DNA of 64,000 nucleotides from Schistosoma haematobium. Its lineage: Eukaryota; Platyhelminthes; Trematoda; Strigeidida; Schistosomatidae. This document shows, in pieces, positions 32,971-43,985 of this stretch. The translations under genes and the position numbers were made by a program. The DNA lies in NCBI RefSeq assembly GCF_000699445.3, contig NC_067198.1, forward strand, positions 42,215,691 to 42,279,690. The letters run 5' to 3'. Numbering within the stretch: position 1 is the stretch's first letter; each line of letters begins with the position of its first letter. Under the pieces are notes generated by a model. It saw only the letters and a program-made list of their open reading frames with translations. It made no database searches and had not been told where the DNA came from.

Positions 32971-34121
32971 GTAGTAGTAGTAGTAGTAGTATGTTTTATT
33001 CTTATATAACATCGTATAAACATTTCAACTAATTCACCTAATGATATAATAGATAAACCAATCCATATAGAAAATAAACCACCAGTTTGTGATAATAAAT
33101 TCGTTAATGAAATCACTTCTTTTTCTTCAACTTTACGTACATCAAAATTAGGTCGATTAATTAATATTGCTAATAATTTACGTTCTAACACATTTAATTT
33201 ATCTAATATATTAATAGCATCTAATTCATTACCTAAATCTAATAATTCAATTGCTTTATGATATAATATAAATTCTGTATTATTAAATAAACCTAATTTT
33301 TTATTATATGATGAATTTAACCATGTTAATTGCCAACTTTTAGTTGGCCATGTTGATATTGATTGTTCTGTTTCATAGGAATAAAATGAACATGGTATTT
33401 TACAATTAGGTAATTCACCATGTAAATAATTTTCTATAATTGTACGTTTACACATCATTCTTGTTATAAATTTATTTAATTCATGAATACATATATTACT
33501 TATATTATTATGATTATTAGTAGTATTATGATTATTGATTTTCAATAAATCATTACGATTACAATTTGATATATTGATAAATTGTAATAAATTAGTACAT
33601 GGTTTATAATTAGTATCTTCATTATATGGATATTCAATAGAATAACAATTACAATAATGTATAATATCATTTTGTATAGTTAATTCACGACATGCATATT
33701 CTGAATAATTATATAACATATCATATAAATTTAATTGTATTGGATGATTGATAGAACATCTACCATAGGGTGGCATTTTTTGTATATTCTCTATAATAGA
33801 TAAACGTAATTCAGTTAATGTACCAGGTTTTAAATTAATACTTTTATCATTAATATTTGGTAATGTATCAGCACCATGTATTGTGATTAATGCACCAGAT
33901 AATTGAGATTTTACTTCACCATGAAAACAATCAATACATTGTGCACGATTTAACATTTCATCTAAATAAATATACATTTCTATATTTGTTGTATCTGAAC
34001 GTAAATAACTAAATGGTTCAAATGTAGCACAATTTAAATATTGTGCATGAATAAATTTACGCCATATACCATTACGTTCACATGGTGCGGCTACTGGTTT
34101 ACTTCCATTTAAATAGGTTAT
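32694..34121 (-). CDS. DEG/ENaC (amiloride-sensitive type) cation channel, terminal exon
   Basis: A plasma-membrane sodium-channel subunit of the DEG/ENaC/ASIC family; this exon encodes most of the extracellular domain, TM2 and the C-terminus. The exon begins at 34121 after 'ttctttatag', and the frame is open from ATA ACC TAT to the stop at 32694-32696 (475 codons). Visible in order: CERNGIWRKFIHAQYLNCATF; MPPYGRC; a Cys-rich block with YNYSEYAC and HYCNCYSIEYPY; CTNLLQF; NCKIPCSFYSYE; then the pore and TM2, GGLFSIWIGLSIISLGELVEM, with the Gly-x-Ser selectivity filter (GLS). The tail has Thr and Asn runs from 'agt' and 'att' triplets and is otherwise Asn/His-rich. The ATG at 33977 is internal, not the start. 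TM1 and the N-terminus are missing: upstream exons must lie above 34140 and were not found. The pore residues support the family strongly; the ligand or subtype cannot be told. Confidence 0.9.
32939..32991 (-). repeat. Coding trinucleotide repeats (Asn and Thr runs)
   Basis: An (ATT)n run followed by (AGT)n on the plus strand encodes ten Asn and seven Thr residues just after TM2 in the channel. These runs are likely to vary in length between individuals. Confidence 0.85.
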
Positions 34122-34134
34122 CTATAAAGAAAAA
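34122..34134 (-). promoter_or_regulatory. Splice acceptor of the channel exon
   Basis: On the minus strand a pyrimidine-rich 'tttttctttatag' precedes ATA ACC. The phase keeps the downstream frame open through conserved residues (CERNG, NCATF). Confidence 0.7.
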
Positions 34135-34282
34135 TAAGTAGATCATTGAAAAATGGTATATAAATTATGTATATAGTGAAAATTCCCATTATAACATTTG
34201 TGAAATAAAGGAGGAGCGAATCGAGTAATAAAAAACTTCTTCTCAATTAGTTTTTCCATCATGGCTGTACACTAATATATAT

Positions 34283-34800
34283 ACTACTTACATACTTACG
34301 CCTACAACTCCCAATGGAGCATAGGCCGCCAACTAGCATTCTCTAACCCACTCTGTCCTCAGCCTCCCTTTCTAGTTCTATTCAATTCTCATGTCTGTCT
34401 CCATTTCTCGGCGTAATATGTTCTTCGGTCTTCCTCTTCTCCTTTGACCTTGCGGATTCCATGTGAGGGCTTGACTTGTGACGCAGTTCAGTGTATTCCT
34501 CAATGTGCGCTTCCTCCCGATTTCTTCCCACGCTTGGATCTGATGTGTTCTCTCACACAGTAGGCTGTCAGTGTCCAATAGATTCTGACCAACGGATCTA
34601 AAGTATTTTGAGGAAAAACCTGTTAATAAACACTTGTATCTTCTGGATGATGGATTTCGTAGTTCTCCAGGTTTCCACACCATTCAGTAGAACTTTCTTG
34701 ATATTTGTATTGAAAATTATGATTTCGGTGTTGATTGACAGACAGTTGTTTTGTGTTGCAGATGTTCTTCAATTGTAGATATGCTGCTTTTTCTTTTCCA
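34283..34800 (-). pseudogene. RTE-like 3' end, (GTAA)n tail
   Basis: The plus-strand start 'cttacatacttacgcctaca' is the tail complement. The minus strand includes a frame with [36 protein letters not shown] and an upstream part with VWKPGELRNPSSRRYKCLL. It lies in the presumed intron upstream of the channel exon, on the same strand as the gene. Confidence 0.75.
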
Positions 34801-35120
34801 ATCCAATTCTATATGCAGTTATGGATACCCATATGAAATGATCAACAATTCATTGTAATCCTTTCTTTATAATTCTCCAGTTATTATTCAACCATTAGTC
34901 AAACTAACTTGACATTGACAATTGATGTGCTTACACTTTATATAGCATTCTAAGTGAATCTAAATTCTATATGTAAAATTTACAAATCTCCTACATTTAA
35001 ATCTTTTATCATACATTTTGTAAAGCTAAAATTACACATAATACGCAATGAAATGACTCGATTTCGTTCCGATTGACTAATATATGTTATATATATTATA
35101 ATCTAACAATTACAGAATAG
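34801..35120. other. AT-rich spacer
   Basis: No feature recognised. No TM1-type exon was seen here. Confidence 0.35.
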
Positions 35121-35121
35121 G

Positions 35122-35300
35122 TTGAAATCATGAGTCAATTGAAACTAGACCACCATGGAAAACCTGGAAGCATTAGACGGTCGTTTCGTCCTAGCATGGG
35201 ACTCCTCAACAGTGCGCTTCCAGGTTTTCCATGGTGGTCTAGCTTCAATTGACTCATGATTTCAATCAAAACCTTAACAATCTCCACAACACCTAAATTG
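35122..35300. mobile_element. SINE-A foldback joined at hammerhead stem I
   Basis: Arms 35122-35171 and 35216-35265 are inverted copies with one mismatch in 50. The minus-strand half ends in CAGTGC, the complement of the 5' arm of stem I, and continues as the plus-strand 3' side of the element. The tail is the 'acttaacaatctcc' type. Confidence 0.9.
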
Positions 35301-36369
35301 ATAATTACAGAATATTTGTCTTTGTTTCATTGAGCTTTAAGCTATACTTCAGATACTTCTTGAGAACCTTTAACGCAAATGTTTGCTCAGAACGTTTCAT
35401 TATAGTGAAAATTCCCATTTTGACATTTGGTAAGTAAAGAAGTAACGAATCGAGCTCAATTATGAATTTAGATTAGGTGTAATGTTAAATAACAAAAAAA
35501 AGATACATAAATTATTGCATATTCTTAGTCTCGATCCTTCGTGATTACAGGAGGTGATAACTAGTAGGTCTATTTATTGATCATTTAGTTTATTCTTTTT
35601 ATAAAATACATGACTTTCGACTAGTCACTCATTAACCCCTAATTCAATATTCATGTGATAAAATAGATGGAATATTTAACCTTACTGTTGGGGTGATCCA
35701 AAAAACGTCTCGCAAAAGATAAGAAAAGCTCAGGAAACATTAAGAAGCATTTTATCTCATCAGTGTTCACTAGAAATTAGCCAGAAACAATAAGAAAGTG
35801 AAAAGCCACATGTAGAGTTTCTGACTGACTGATTACTATACTGCTACTATGTTTATTAGCATTCCAAAATTTTCGAGAAATCCAAGGACATCTAAAATAC
35901 TATAAAACCTCATATTTTCTGTAATAAAACGAACCTTTGAAGTAAAGTGGTTCTCGCATATTTTGCACCTTTTCTCTCGTGTTCAGGTCACTGTGTAGTT
36001 CTAGTTTGGGGGTTACAAGAATAGCTTATGAACCGAATATAGCGTTCAATTGGCAAGACTTACTACTTACAATAACATAAATAGGAAAATAAATGTATAT
36101 GATTAAGTCATAAGTCAAGAAAAACTATCTTACAGGTTAATAGGTAATTAACACTAATTTTAGGTTACATAAAACATCTAACAACGGCTAATTAGCCAAT
36201 TGGACGATTATAATACAAGGATAATTTATTATAAATAAAATTATAGTAATTCACGTCCTTATTAATTATATAATAAAAATTCTAATCATAATCTCCAATC
36301 AGATAATTCTAAATCCACTACAAAATAACACAATTAGACTGTAGTCATGATCATAAAATCTATGATGCA
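35301..36369. other. About 1 kb with no recognisable feature
   Basis: Searched for upstream channel exons and found no convincing one. A less AT-rich stretch near 35930-36010 has weak resemblance to LTR-like sequence but no pairable end. Confidence 0.35.
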
Positions 36370-36550
36370 TATGAATTCCATTTGGTGTTGTTTACTTGAA
36401 TCGTCCGATTGATATTTAAGACTGCGACTGATCAGTCTTTTGTTGGTATGTGTGCATACTCTAAGATACAGGTACATCCAGCTGATGAGTTCCGAATAGG
36501 ACGAAACGCGCATCCTGGATTTCACTGATAACCACTATCCATCTTTGCTT
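36370..36550. mobile_element. Sm-alpha SINE foldback
   Basis: The minus-strand 3' part (36370-36458) is fused to a plus-strand copy beginning just before the hammerhead and ending at 'ccatctttgctta'. The tRNA-like promoter part is absent. Confidence 0.8.
36476..36520 (+). ncRNA. Hammerhead ribozyme, Sm-alpha type
   Basis: ATCCAG, CTGATGA, stem II GTTC/GGAC with CGAATA loop, GAAA, ACGCGCAT, C, CTGGAT. Stem I has six perfect pairs and the core is intact. Stem III has one C-A mismatch and the triplet is ATC instead of GTC. It is the best-preserved Sm-alpha ribozyme in the window. Confidence 0.85.
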
Positions 36551-36799
36551 ATGGTGTATATGGATTAAGATTAAAGGTTAAAAGGACAAATTCAATTTAT
36601 TATTTATACTTTACAAAGTTAATTTTATAATATTCTTTTTTAGGTAACTAACGTTTATTATTCAGTTAGATCCCACTTAATGAGAATCGGTTGAAATGTA
36701 ACCAGTTTAAAACAAGTTTTATGCTGCACCTGATACTTCTTTGTTGATGTGGTTTTAACATATGACACCTTTGAAGAATTTTGGCATAAACTCTGTGCA

Positions 36800-36985
36800 C
36801 AGTTGAAATCCCGAATGAATCTTAGCTAGACTACCATGAAAACCTAGAAGCGTTGGACAAACGTTTCATCCTAGTATAAGGCTCCTGAACAGTAAGCACC
36901 CCCTAACTCCTCACTCGGGAGTCGAACCCAAGACCTCTGGTCGCGCATTAGGATGCTCAACCTTTAGACCACTGAGTTGTCACTC
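36800..36985 (-). mobile_element. SINE-A, decayed
   Basis: A minus-strand copy with A-box and B-box remnants ('gggttcgactccc') and an altered ribozyme core. Confidence 0.7.
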
Positions 36986-36989
36986 ACAC

Positions 36990-37330
36990 ACACACGCTTA
37001 TACAAAAAGTCAAGGTGCTTAAGCTAATAATTATTAAGATCAAAATTTGACTCAAGAAGAATGAATAAATTCGTCTGTCTGGAAGCTAGAAAAAGCTATA
37101 TGGGCTCGATATAGGGCCAGCCACTACGTCTTCTCCACTAGCGCATCTATCATGTTTACTAGAAATAGTGTTAGATTTCCTACTGTATTCACTATAGTGG
37201 ATAAAATGTTGTCGTTTAAATTATTAGGTATAGAGTTTCACTGCCAACATGTACGTCTAGCTCACAAGTCCCAAATAATACAAAACCCGTATCTTGAACA
37301 ACGCTGTTAAACCCAATTCAAAAACATTAA
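36990..37330. repeat. Possible family F fragment, minus strand
   Basis: 'actcaagaagaatgaataaa' is shared with 40630-40660 within family F. The rest is not convincingly aligned. (CA)n at the left edge. Confidence 0.35.
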
Positions 37331-37869
37331 AACATATTATTATATATCATAGTGATGTATATAAGGAACAAAGAATAATGAAATTTCAATCCAGAATTTC
37401 AATAGTAGGAAATGAATACTTCCATATACTCTTGAAAGTCTAAGAATATTCCATATAGTTAATTACTTCATTTAAGTTTGTTTTTATTCAGTTCTTACAT
37501 AAACCAGACTAGTTTAATAATTTGTATCACATAAACTTACACGGATTCATTTTATCCTAAAATGTTTCTTAGTAGTGATTTTTTAAAAGATGTCCCTTTT
37601 TTCCCCCTTCAAATTGAGTATACCATCTTTGTTTTCTTGCGAAACCATTGTTAATATGTGCTTTCTATTATTGTTATTATTAAGATTTCATTGCTGGTTA
37701 TTATTATTATATAATCAGTTACTGTTACAATAAACCTTTTTACTTCATAATTGAATAAGTAATTCTTTTGAATATTGTAGTTAGTTTAAATACTTTCTTC
37801 TTTGAAGTACTTCATTAAATATTCATTGTAATTCTTAATTATTTATTATCAAATAATTGATCATCATCA
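37331..37869. other. AT-rich stretch, no recognisable feature
   Basis: TTA-rich with a pyrimidine tract near 37590. No gene. Confidence 0.4.
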
Positions 37870-38012
37870 GTTTTGGGGGTTGTGGAGATTAAGTTTTTGA
37901 TTGAAATCATAAGTCAATTGAAGCTAGACCACCATGGAAAACCTGGAAGCACTGGACGGCCGTTTCGTCCTAGTGGATGCGCACTGCTGAGAAGTCCCAT
38001 ACTAGGAGTGGA
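37870..38012. mobile_element. SINE-A fragment, folded at the hammerhead
   Basis: A minus-strand tail to mid-ribozyme (37870-37972) switches at 'cctag' into the plus strand at 'tggatgcgcactgctgag' and ends at 38012. Same architecture as 35122-35300, but the second arm is truncated. Confidence 0.75.
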
Positions 38013-38400
38013 ACTAAGCACTTTATACTTATTTGGTGAAGTCACTATTCACGGGATAAAAAAAGTAAGACATAATCCTGCCTCATTGTGTGTACCTTCT
38101 AAGGCATTTCGCCTATGTCGAGTTGCTATATATTTGTGTAGAACCTTAAAGAAGAACTAATTGAAAAGCAATATTTCTTCTATCAACTTGTCTTTTTAAT
38201 GTCTCAATACGAATATTTGATGAATTTAAAAAAATAATCAAAAGTCACCATTATGTTTCATATGGTGAATATAAATTGTAAACAGTTTCCAAAGGAAACA
38301 TAAAACAAGGTTAGTGTGATCTATTGAAGTTTAGGTGATAATTATCTACTTAATGAATATCAAACTGATGAATAATAAACAAATAAGTGAAAACAATAAT
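38013..38400. other. AT-rich spacer
   Basis: The end of a frame that opens in the SINE; no gene supported. Confidence 0.35.
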
Positions 38401-38402
38401 TT

Positions 38403-38765
38403 CAATGGTTAAGATCATGAGTCAATAGAAGCTAGGCCACCATGGAAAACTTGGAAGAACTGGATGGCCATTTTGTCCTATTGTGGGACTCCTCAGCAGT
38501 GCTCATCCACGACCCCGCCCTCTGCGAGGTTCCAACACAGGACCTACTGATTTCGCGCGCTAGCACTTAACCACTAGACCACTGAGCCGGCATCCAACGC
38601 CGTTAATGTCTAACTCCAAATAATCCATGAAATTGAGCGACACATCCACCATTGTCTTCAGTGAGTTACTATCTCACAACAGACCTGGTTGAGCTCCATT
38701 GGTCATTACTTCTCACTAGAACTCCAGGATATACCTCTTGAAGCCAGTCACTAGTGAGCATAAAA
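38403..38765 (-). mobile_element. SINE-A, nearly full-length unit
   Basis: A minus-strand unit with leader, tRNA-like part and ribozyme (CTGAGGA intact, but AAAA replaces GAAA). It ends at 'ctcactagtg'. Confidence 0.8.
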
Positions 38766-38999
38766 TTAGGACGGATAAATAACAAATAATATAAGGGATT
38801 AGACATGTTTTCTTTAACAATAGAGAACAGTCCTGAATTGGTAAAGTGTTTAATCAAAATATCATAAATTTATTTTGACAAGTTTAAGATCAATAACTTG
38901 AAATTAATAAAATTTCTGGGTTGGGACTACAAATTTAGGATAATATACCTGTATTAAAATTGAAGTTATCCACCTTATAAAAATGGATGTAAGGTTTCG

Positions 39000-39655
39000 G
39001 AAGATCATGAATTGATTAAAGTTAAGCAATAACACTGTCACATGCCGACTGAGCCGTCTATAGGGTAAATGTTCACGCGTGAGACCGAGGGGCCTGGATT
39101 CGAGTCTTATGTGTGAGATGGTTGATGATCACTGGTGAGGAATCCCATACTAGAATGAAACGGCCGTCTAGTGGTTCCAGGTTTTCCATGGTGGTCTAGC
39201 TTCAACTGACTAATGATCTCAACCATTAAAATTACTATAATATCTACAAAAACCCATTTTGATACTAATCAGTAAATGCTCAATAGTGACTGGCTTCAAG
39301 AGGTATTTCCTAGAGTTTTAGTGAGAAGCAGTGGTCAGTAGAGTTCAACTGGGTCTGTTATGAGATAATAGTAGCTCACTGATGACAATGATAGATGTGT
39401 CGCTCAATTTCGTGGATTATTTGAAGTTGGACATTAACACCTTATGATGCCGGCCAGCTCAGTGGTCTAAAGATTAAGCGTTTGCGCTCGAGACTGATAT
39501 GTCCTGGGTTAGAATCTCGTAAGGCGCGATCGTTGATGTGCACTGGTTAGGAGTCACACAATAGGATGAAATGGCCATCCAATGCTTCGGGATTTTCAAT
39601 GTTGATCTAGCTTTAATTGTCTCATGATCTCATCTATTGATATTATTACTGTTAC
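39000..39655 (+). mobile_element. SINE-A, head-to-tail dimer
   Basis: A partial unit (39000-39268) has a tRNA-like part, ribozyme (GTGAGGA) and tail. It is followed through 'ttgatactaat' by a full unit (39275-39655) with leader, A box ('tggtctaaagatt'), B box and ribozyme (CTGGTTAGGA). The two ribozyme positions are about 395 nt apart. Both cores are mutated. Confidence 0.8.
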
Positions 39656-40000
39656 ATTTTAATTAAAAATTGACGAACCATTTAGCGTGGATGGTTATTT
39701 CTATAACACTTTAGATATTTTCCACTAAATAAGATAATGTAATATCTATAATTGATTCTCTTTGATCATAATTTTATCATAAGAATTTTATATTTCAATC
39801 ATCTTTTAACTGAATTAACCACGTATTGAAGGCATTTTTTTCATGAATGATACCGATTTATATTAAAGTTAAAGAGTTTGCCGGAGGATATGTATTTCTT
39901 TAAGTACTTGAGTAGATTTACAAGTAAATTTTGTAAAGTCTAGTGAAAATTTCGGCTTCATTTATTTGATTAATGTACCGTCACTTAAGTAAATTGAAGA
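39656..40000. other. AT-rich spacer
   Basis: No feature recognised. Confidence 0.35.
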
Positions 40001-40004
40001 TAGA

Positions 40005-40270
40005 TTATGAATTTTAAACTGATCTTAGTTTAATCACCATTGGAAACTAGTATGTACTGGACAATCATTGTATATTAGAACGAAACATTCATGCCCGTTG
40101 GCTGCTAGTTCAGTAGTTTATAGGTTAAGTATTTGAAAGCGGAATAGTAGGTCTTAGGTTCAATTCTCATATGTGTGGTAGTAGATGTACACTGACGATG
40201 AGTCACATATTGGTAGAAAACATCTTTCCATTGTTTCCAAGTTTTCAATTGTGTTTTGTTAGTGGCCCGA
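40005..40270. mobile_element. SINE-A foldback, strongly decayed
   Basis: A minus-strand trace (40005-40090, 'tcaccattggaaac', 'actggacaatca') and a plus-strand trace (40096-40265, 'gttcagtagtttataggtta', 'ggttcaattctc'). Confidence 0.5.
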
Positions 40271-40274
40271 AATC

Positions 40275-40730
40275 TGACTTCATGTAGTTAGTTTGCTACG
40301 TGTTATCGAATGATTATTGTCGAACTATACATGTCGCCAATCTTCGTATACAATTATCGACTTAACTGGCGTTAGTGAATAACGAAAATGGACTTTGAGT
40401 ACATATATTTCATACAATCGTTGATCCAAACAAACCATAAGAGAAATGAAACGAAAAGAGAGTGCTCAGTGGAGAAGATATGTGAACCAACTCAGTTTAA
40501 TTAGGCGCTACTCAATATTTATAGTCAGAATAAGAATAAGTTACAGCCATGTAATGAGTGGGATAAGCAATCAACACATATACAATCATATAAAAACAGT
40601 TGAAATTAATAAACGAATAATTACCGAGGTCAAAATATAACTCAAGAAGAATGAATAAATTAGCCTGTTTGTTAGCTACAATAAGTTATGTGGACTTAAC
40701 ATAGCAACTGATACTACAATCATTTTGAGG
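40275..40730 (-). repeat. Dispersed repeat family F, copy 3
   Basis: The complement of 6820-7135 and 15595-16150 in parts. A short CR1-derived block ('ggcgctactcaatatttat', about 40505) is embedded. Confidence 0.45.
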
Positions 40731-41525
40731 TTTAAAATCTATGAATATTATATAATCTCTTAGATAATCTATACTAAAACAAATTCTGCCATTGGATTTC
40801 GTCATTTATAGGTATAGGAATAACCTATAGAATAGAAGTAGGAAAGATGATCGACTACTTAAAGAATATAAAATGGGCAAACAGACAAACACTCGTCAGA
40901 AACAGTTTACATCATCATCATAATAATAATAAGGGAGTATTAAGATCATGACAAAGTAAAGGATAGTACATAGGGCTAATGAAAATAATGATAAGGCTTA
41001 CAATTATATCATGTAAATAAACTTTCCAGTTCATCAGAGTTTGGGAACGATAGCCAGTGATGGTATCCAGTACCTTTCGTGTGAACATAAATATTCAACT
41101 GACAAATCTTAAAACAAACAAAACACTTGTCTTAGATTCTATTGCTAATATCTATTAGGTCTTGCGATCAAATTACAATAACAAGGCAATCTGCTCAAGG
41201 TGCATATATTCTAATAAAGATCGAACATTTACAGTTTTTAACATCTTTAACAAAAAGATATACACACTTATAAATAATCATCATTTATTTGGAAATCCTT
41301 TGAAATTTCATTCTTCTGATAAATCATAATCTTCTAATTCCGTTACAGTTATGTAGGCTTTGGCCTCATTAAATAAGTGATTTATCTCAACTTTTAGATG
41401 AATCTCATCTGAAGTGAACAGAAAGTATTAAGGGGGTGAATATTTATATTTCCTTTGGTTGTAGTATCTTTCATAACAGTCTAATAAAGTTTTACAGAAT
41501 TAAATTTTAAAACAATATTTATATT
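40731..41525. other. AT-rich stretch, no recognisable feature
   Basis: No gene or paired repeat found. Confidence 0.4.
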
Positions 41526-41527
41526 TG

Positions 41528-41859
41528 CACGCGCTCGAGCCTGATAGGTCCTGGGTCCGAATCCTGCGAGGCGGGGTCGTGGATGTGTACTGCTGAGGAG
41601 TCCCACAATAGGATGAAACAGCCGTCTAGTGTTTCCAGGTTTTCAATTGTAGTGGTCTAGCTTCAATCTGAAGTGGCGGCCTGCTTGAGCATCTGGGCTA
41701 GCTGTTCCTGCCATCTAAATATTTCAACAAGTTATCTATTTTTGTTTGTTTTAATATATCATTATGTCTGTTAATCGCATAGCCTATTCTGCTGCGTTTC
41801 TAAAAAGTGTACAACCTTTCGTTGTCAAAGTTACAAAAAGCCCAATATTGAGTAAAGCT

Positions 41860-41904
<45 letters not shown>

Positions 41905-41965
41905 TTGACTCATGACCTTAATTATTGAAATTGCTGCAATCTCCAAAAAGCCCTTTCTGGTACAA
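41528..41965 (+). mobile_element. SINE-A interrupted by a CR1-derived element
   Basis: SINE-A 5' part 41528-41667 (B box 'gggtccgaatcctgc', ribozyme CTGAGGA with GAAA but a weakened stem III) and 3' part from about 41904 ('attgactcatgacc' to 'gccctttctgg'). The break falls inside 'cttcaattgactcatg'. Confidence 0.8.
41668..41903 (+). mobile_element. CR1-derived short element (copy 5) nested in SINE-A
   Basis: It starts near 'tggcggcctgcttgagcatc' and continues through the 5' region to 'acaacctttcgttgtc'. It then ends 'atattgagtaaag' and an (ATA)n tail of about 14 triplets. It is shorter than copies 2-4, with a different internal deletion. Confidence 0.75.
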
Positions 41966-42790
41966 ATAAAAGTCTGTAAAGAACTGAGCAACAAAGTATT
42001 TCTTTATGGTGAAATCTTATATAGATCTGTCTAGGTTTATATAGTTTATAATAATCATCTTTTCGTACATATAACAAAGCTATTGAATAGAACCAATCAT
42101 TAAAACAGTCTCATCATAGTAGACTGTCTGAACATTTTCGGTACAATTTCATGAAACTAATTAAATATAATCAAAGTATCCACTAAAGACAGAAGATAGC
42201 GGTTCTCTTCAGTAAACGTTACATTTCACTACAAAGTAATATTATTTTGATTTTGAATTAGTAGTTATTTTAAAACTCTTCAATTTCTCTGCATCACTTC
42301 TACTAACTTGCTTTCAAATATGAAGTAAGACGATAACTAACAGAAAATCTTCGACTGATCTTCTTGTTGCTAAGTTTAAATTTGATGCATGTGAATTTAC
42401 GAGGGCAATTTAAAAATGTTCACAAGCTAAAAACAAATTACTTTTCATTTGACTATCAACTTTCCCATTAAATAATCATCAAATGAAATACGTCTACTGA
42501 ACACATGATTGAAACTCCATCTCTCATTGTATTAAAAAATAGTCAAATCAACAGAGAAACCATCATTGCCAGGACTAACATAGGTCATCTAGGCTTCTAT
42601 CTATTCTAAACTGACGTTGAGTGCTTAATTTTTATTTACTACTACATTTCGCTAAATTACATAAATTAATGGTTGCTATGGTTGTCAGAAGGGGCATCAG
42701 TCTAGTGATTTCCGAAGGAACTCGGCTTTCATCATGAGACTTCATAACTCTTCAAAATGAAGACCTTCTAGCTTTCAGAGCAGAGTATAA
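41966..42790. other. About 0.8 kb with no recognisable feature
   Basis: AT-rich, no domain-bearing frame. Confidence 0.4.
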
Positions 42791-42794
42791 ATGA

Positions 42795-43688
42795 TTTGAA
42801 TTATTTTTTCTGGTTAGCGTTTTATTAGCGATTCAGTTTTGTACGGGATGGGGTCACCAACCTCATATGTAACCCTCTTCCTTTATCCGCATTTGGGGCT
42901 GGCAGTAGCCTCAGCGGGGCTCCGTGCATCAGAAGAAGACGACTAGTGTATCAGCAGCATCAGCATTAGTAGACCTCAGAATGCACAAAGGGAAAAAACA
43001 AGGTTCTCCGATATAAATCAGCATGCACCAATGAAATCACACTTGATGGAGAAGATTTGGAAGATGTAAAGTTCTAAACATATCTGGGCAGTATCATTGA
43101 TGAACACGGTGGATCTGATGCACATGTGAAGGCATAGATCGGAAAAGCAAGAGTAGCATATCTACAATTGAAGAAAATCTGCAACTCAAAACAACTATCT
43201 GTCAGTCAACACCAAGGTCAGAATTTTCAATACAAATGTCAAAACAGTTCTACTGTATGGTGTGGAAACTTGGTGAATTACGAAGGCCATTATCCAGAAG
43301 ATACAAACGCTTATTGACATTTGTCTGAGCAAGATACTTCGAATTCGTTAGTTAAACACAATCAGCAACAACCTACTGTGGGAGAAAACAAACCAAATCC
43401 CAAAGGAGGGGAAAATCAGGAAGAAACGTTGGAAGTGGATAGAACACATATTGAGTAAAGCACCCAACTGCATCACAAGGTAAGCCCTTACTTAGAATTC
43501 CCAAGGTCAAAGGAGAAGTGGAGGACCAAAAAACACATCAGACGGAGAAATGTAGACAGACATGATAAGAATGAACAAGAATTGGATAGAACTAGAAAGG
43601 AAGGCCGAGGACAGAGTGAGTTGGAGAATGCCGATCGACGGCCTATGCTCCATTGTGAGTAACAGGCGTAAGTAAGTAAGTAAGTAAA
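42795..43688 (+). pseudogene. RTE-like element, 5' UTR plus C-terminal region, (GTAA)n tail
   Basis: The 5' UTR block (42802-42985) is followed by a coding remnant. One frame gives RYKSACTNEITLDGEDLEDVK and YLGSIIDEHGGSDAHVKA, the region just after the RTE reverse transcriptase palm, and GKARVAYLQLKKI. It continues in shifted frames to the 'RRKRWKWI' and 'SYLEFPRSKEK' remnants, ending with 'gtaagtaagtaagtaagtaa' (43668-43688). Stops and frameshifts are frequent. It is an internal deletion derivative. Confidence 0.8.
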
Positions 43689-43985
43689 TTTTGCTAACTA
43701 ATACAAACCAATGATCGTTAGATGATAGATATAATTTGTCTGCAGACAAAGTTTAAAATTCAATTCCTCATAAGATTATTATCATAATGAAATGATAAAA
43801 TTTGATCATAATCAATTTTTTTAACAAAGGGCATTTTTTTAAAATATTAGTCTGATGGAAAAATTTATTAATAATATTAAATCAATTTGTTTTCTTTCAA
43901 TTAAGAAATTTATATTCCAAAATAAAATTTCATAAATGAAATACATATTAACCATCAAAAAAATGTAATAAGATTAAGTAAGATA

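Noticed and set aside
34283..36370. Upstream exons of the DEG/ENaC channel
   Set aside because: Searched on the minus strand for a TM1-type exon; only RTE-like and SINE sequence and AT-rich spacer were found.
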